From Balanoglossus misakiensis (lineage: Eukaryota; Hemichordata): DNA of 64,000 bases. A program made the position numbers and the translations under genes. This document shows, in pieces, positions 60,440-64,000 of this stretch (within the stretch, counting starts at the first letter, position 1; the number at the start of each line of letters is the position of its first letter). The notes beneath the pieces are model-generated. The model made no database searches. It saw nothing but the letters and a program-made list of their open reading frames with translations, and was not told the origin of the DNA. The stretch lies in contig CM082579.2 of assembly GCA_040954595.2 (NCBI GenBank), forward strand, positions 4,588,001-4,652,000, read 5' to 3'.

Positions 60440-62148
60440 GTAAGTGTTCTTATTCAAAGGCCTTCTCTGCGGGTAATCATTGTCTCCATTGGATGCCATG
60501 ACAACCGCGGGTATTGTTACTTTTAATTAACTCCGCCAACATTATTTCTAGAACAATCAAGCTCAGGTGGTTCATGGGATGACGCTGGTCGCCATTGTGC
60601 AGAACATTTTTCGCTCTTTTCAGTCCTGCTCGATACTTTTTGTTCGGCCGTTACTTCACGGCCCGTCGGCTGAAACTCAATACGCCGACGTGATCGCCCC
60701 GTGTTTTTTCATTAACCAGCCGCGAGCCGCGTTGGAATTTCTGACCGCCGAAGTGGTTGCCATGGCAAAAGGCATCCGATTGAAGAGAGCCATTGAAACT
60801 GAAGCAGTTATGAGTGACCCCTGACCTTGTACAGCGGAGGGCATTTGTGGTTGCTGACAGGCAATTGTCCCAGGCGGTTTAACACGTTATACGCGATTTT
60901 TCGTGTGTCATTGTTACATCCCAGGCATAGTGGAAGTTGAAAAACAGATTCTTTGGGGGTCGGTAGTCGCTGACCTCGGGGCAGGACTGAAAATAGCCGA
61001 GACCGTTCCGCGAGAAAGCTTGACAGAGACCAGGCCGCCAACTTGTCACCTGGGCTGTGTGTTCCCAAGAGAAGCGACCTATAGGCCCTACACCGGTAAG
61101 TTTTATGTCAGGACAACTGTAGAGTTTAATGCGTTAAAACGTTTTAGTGCCTAGGGCAGCCCTGGCCTTCCGTTTTCTGTTTCAGCTGTTTTCCGTTCAA
61201 CACGTACGCTCGTTGACAACCGCGCTATTTGAGCGGTTGCGCTGCAACCCCGGGGTTGACACCGAACTGGTGGCAGCATATCCGCGCAAAAGTGTCTGGA
61301 GCGGTTGTTAACACGTACACGATGCTTGTCACCCGACACTCGACATCATCAACAAACGATACCGCGAAACACAGTGTGCGGACCATACAACCGTGTTTAC
61401 TACAACGTCGAACAAGTTCTCCGAGTTGTCAGTGAAACAGGCTAGGCTATTGACGACCACGCTGTACGGAACAAGAGACGATTGTTCGGCTATCCGCACA
61501 GAGCAAACATAATTTTTTTTCTACGTATCCCATTCATATTTGTTTGTATTTAAACAGAGTTGGACTTCGCTGTCGTAACTTTTTGGTGTCAGCAAACATA
61601 GGCGCGGACGACGACGTTTTGATAAACATTTAACTGTAACGGTGAAATCCAGCGTGAAGTGACGCACCTATATAGGTTTGAAAGGACAGTTACGTGGGGT
61701 CTGTTGCGCCTTTAGTCGTTTCTTCGACTTCATTAATGTGTAAATTAAGAAGTGGGCCTTACGAGCTAACGCGTTCTGGACCGTGTCATTTACCTCCAAA
61801 GCGACAGGTTGATTTTTTATTGACCGACGACTGGATTGGTTGGCGATATACCGCAATATAGACGTACTCAGGATATTAACCACGGAGCCAACATACCACG
61901 GTGAGTCGATGAGTGACTCGCTCCCGGCTGCTTTCTCTCCCCTTGTGGTATGAACGGTCGAAGGCCCACCCCCATCCCCACTGTGTTTTCAAAGGGAATC
62001 GTAGCGACCCAGGAGTAACGACTGCCGGACTCAATTTCGGGGACTAGATCTGGATACAACTTGAAGTATAGATACAGGTACACACTTAGCGTTCATGGTT
62101 ACGGAGTGGCCTTCTTCAATTTTTCCAAATTTCACTTGTGCATTACAG

Positions 62149-62307
62149 GTTACACTGACTGACGACAGACTCTCTTGGTGTTATACGCGTCATCGCCGTC
62201 GTTGCTGGCGGCCGACGAGAAAACAAAAATGGACAACGAGTCGGGAGCCTTCCACGCTCGCTTCCGGAGATGGTGGCAAGAAGGGGGAAAATCGAAAATG
62301 GAAGAAG
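62149..62307 (+). other. candidate 5' exon with start codon, gene running off the right edge
   Basis: A good acceptor (CATTACAG) opens the exon. ATG at 62229 in the context AAAA-ATGG starts 26 codons, MDNESGAFHARFRRWWQEGG and on, ending phase 1 at donor GTAAAG. No known family is recognised and no following exon was found within the window. Confidence 0.35.
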
Positions 62308-64000
62308 GTAAAGTTCTTTGATTTTCGTGTTGTCCTGTAATTTTATTCTGTGTTTCCACTAAGCAAGAAGCAGTTTCTTGTTCTACTCCGTACAACATAT
62401 TGTCATGTCTAGTGTTCAGCTAGTCGTCACCATATCATTAAATCGCCATAGAAACGCATAAATGCGGGATTCCGTCGGCATTTAAATAACTCGTCTGCTG
62501 TTGTCACGATATGATACCGCATAACACTCCGCCTTAATATTTAATAGATTCTCTCACACGCCGCATCGAGTTTTAAGTCACACGTCGACAGTGAAATAAA
62601 AACCTTAAACCCAATACCAACTGGGATATGGGGTTTATCAAAGCGACGCTGTACCGTCGGGCGCGTGATCCGCAGCGAAAGGCATCCATCAAAAACTGCC
62701 ACTAAATGCGTGTTTGTAATTACCCTACCCTCCGGACGGCTGATCCGAATTCCAGCTTCAAAGAATGCGACGCCTTCGTATCACGTAAACTGAGAGACGT
62801 CGGCTATATTCGGCGCTCCGGTGGCGTGACGTCACGATACTATAGCGGTGCGGGAGGTATTCTTTTGATAACCTAAGACACGAGACTGTCCCCGCTCGTC
62901 TAAATGGAAATTTTATCCGCCTGATTTCTTATTTTAATCGTCCTGGGGCTTTTGAGTTGTATGCAGGCAGTCAATATTTAGATAAACGTGTTATACTGTA
63001 TCTGACCTGTTTCCCGCAAAAGTCGGACAAGTTGAGAAGACACGTCACATTTTCTCGGCAAAATTTAGATCCATCCGAGAATTACGCGAATTTCAAATTC
63101 AAAAACTTAAACGACAAGAAACACGAAATAGAACTTTTAAGACTTTTGACTCCGCTTCCGGTGCAGTGAGGCTCAACGCCCATCGCTTTAGACCGCGGTT
63201 CGCATCGTCAGAATTGTGAACTATATAGGTTACAAACGGTCGTGCATGTAATTGTTTCCGTGCAGACCTTGGGAGACCCACCATTTTGATACGGAATGAA
63301 AACCTGAACAATGGATATTAAATATTGACAGTCTCTCGACAACAAGCACAACAACAACAGCAACAACTCCAGACAGGTGATTCTTTTGTAAACATACCAC
63401 GCTATATATATCTGTCTTTGGAATCCCAATATTGACCGTCGTCACCATTGAAGTACTAATCAAATTTGCCAATGTGACGGTGCATGTAACCGCAGGGACA
63501 TTGGAGCGTACAGACAGCCCACGGGTGTCTGGGTTATTTTGCCATTAACGTGTTAATAAGAATTTCTGTAATGGACATTTAATCAGTAGAGGGGGAGAAA
63601 TAATGCATCATTTGCATGCAGCCCGATCCGCGGTTACATAATATTAATAAGAAAATGCCTTAATGAAATTATTCCCCGCAGTTAACATCAATATCAGGAC
63701 AAATAATCAGATATTCGCCGAAATTCAGAAATATATAATGTACCAACGAATATGGCATAGCTAGCTGTCAGCAAAGTCTGCACTAGTGAACAGCGCCGTG
63801 TTTGAAGAACGGTCAGAACAATGTACGCTCGCTGCAATGGAACTTCGCAACACGCAGCATCAACAGTATTGCTGTGCTTTCGCAAGTTCCCTTGAATTGA
63901 ATGGATGGTCAATTATCTCCCCTCATTCATGTCAATGACCCCTTGCGGTTACGGGTTTAAGGGAAAACAAGCGCCAATTAAAGCTCGCTCAATTTTGATC

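Larger units (their letters stand above)
58347..64000. other. right-hand stretch without a confident gene
   Basis: It contains a GAT microsatellite (59933-60016), X-box-like palindromes near 60487-60500 and 60756-60769, and a perfect TGACGTCA at 62827-62834. Facing open frames at 59358-59667 have no motif. Two candidate first exons on + (60415-60439 and 62149-62307) suggest the 5' part of a gene that continues past the right edge. Confidence 0.45.

Overview
The window is animal nuclear DNA with small exons, short to long GT-AG introns and many microsatellites. The gene content is AIFM1, a prokineticin-type receptor, mitochondrial GUF1, several TMEM272-like membrane proteins and a long C2H2 zinc-finger gene. 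This, with the frequent TACATGTA-type words, suggests an invertebrate deuterostome, most likely an amphioxus (Branchiostoma). The species is an inference, not proven. All gene models were assembled by hand from splice sites, reading phase and protein-family knowledge; no search was run.

Layout. 0.3-5.3 kb (+): AIFM1, 14 visible exons, with the most N-terminal targeting exon(s) probably off the left edge. 5.3-12.4 kb: no confident gene; microsatellites, a two-copy tandem repeat and, at 12.4-12.6 kb, a decayed copy of a receptor exon. 13.0-20.15 kb (-): a two-exon prokineticin-receptor-like GPCR with a 5.7 kb intron that contains a perfect 33-bp-arm inverted repeat. 20.2-27.8 kb: intergenic.

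27.9-50.0 kb: a cluster of four paralogous four-pass membrane proteins of the TMEM272-like type, two on + (about 27.9-29.8 and 31.6-39.8 kb) and two on - (45.0-41.9 and 50.0-46.5 kb). All four share one exon plan. Two short N-terminal exons each carry one PPxY (WW-domain ligand) motif. These are followed by a TM1 exon, a TM2-TM3 exon and a TM4/terminal exon, all internal junctions being phase 1. This is the most interesting system in the window.

50.9-53.2 kb (+): a three-exon gene joining an N-terminal C3HC4 RING to about 15 C2H2 fingers. 53.8-58.2 kb (-): GUF1 (mitochondrial EF4/LepA), 14 exons, complete with a targeting peptide, convergent with the zinc-finger gene. 58.3-64 kb: no confident gene; two candidate first exons on + may belong to a gene running off the right edge.

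The genes do not form one pathway. AIFM1 and GUF1 are mitochondrial housekeeping genes. The receptor is a neuropeptide or cytokine-like receptor. The TMEM272-like cluster is a local gene-family expansion whose PPxY pairs suggest recruitment of NEDD4-type ubiquitin ligases (inference).
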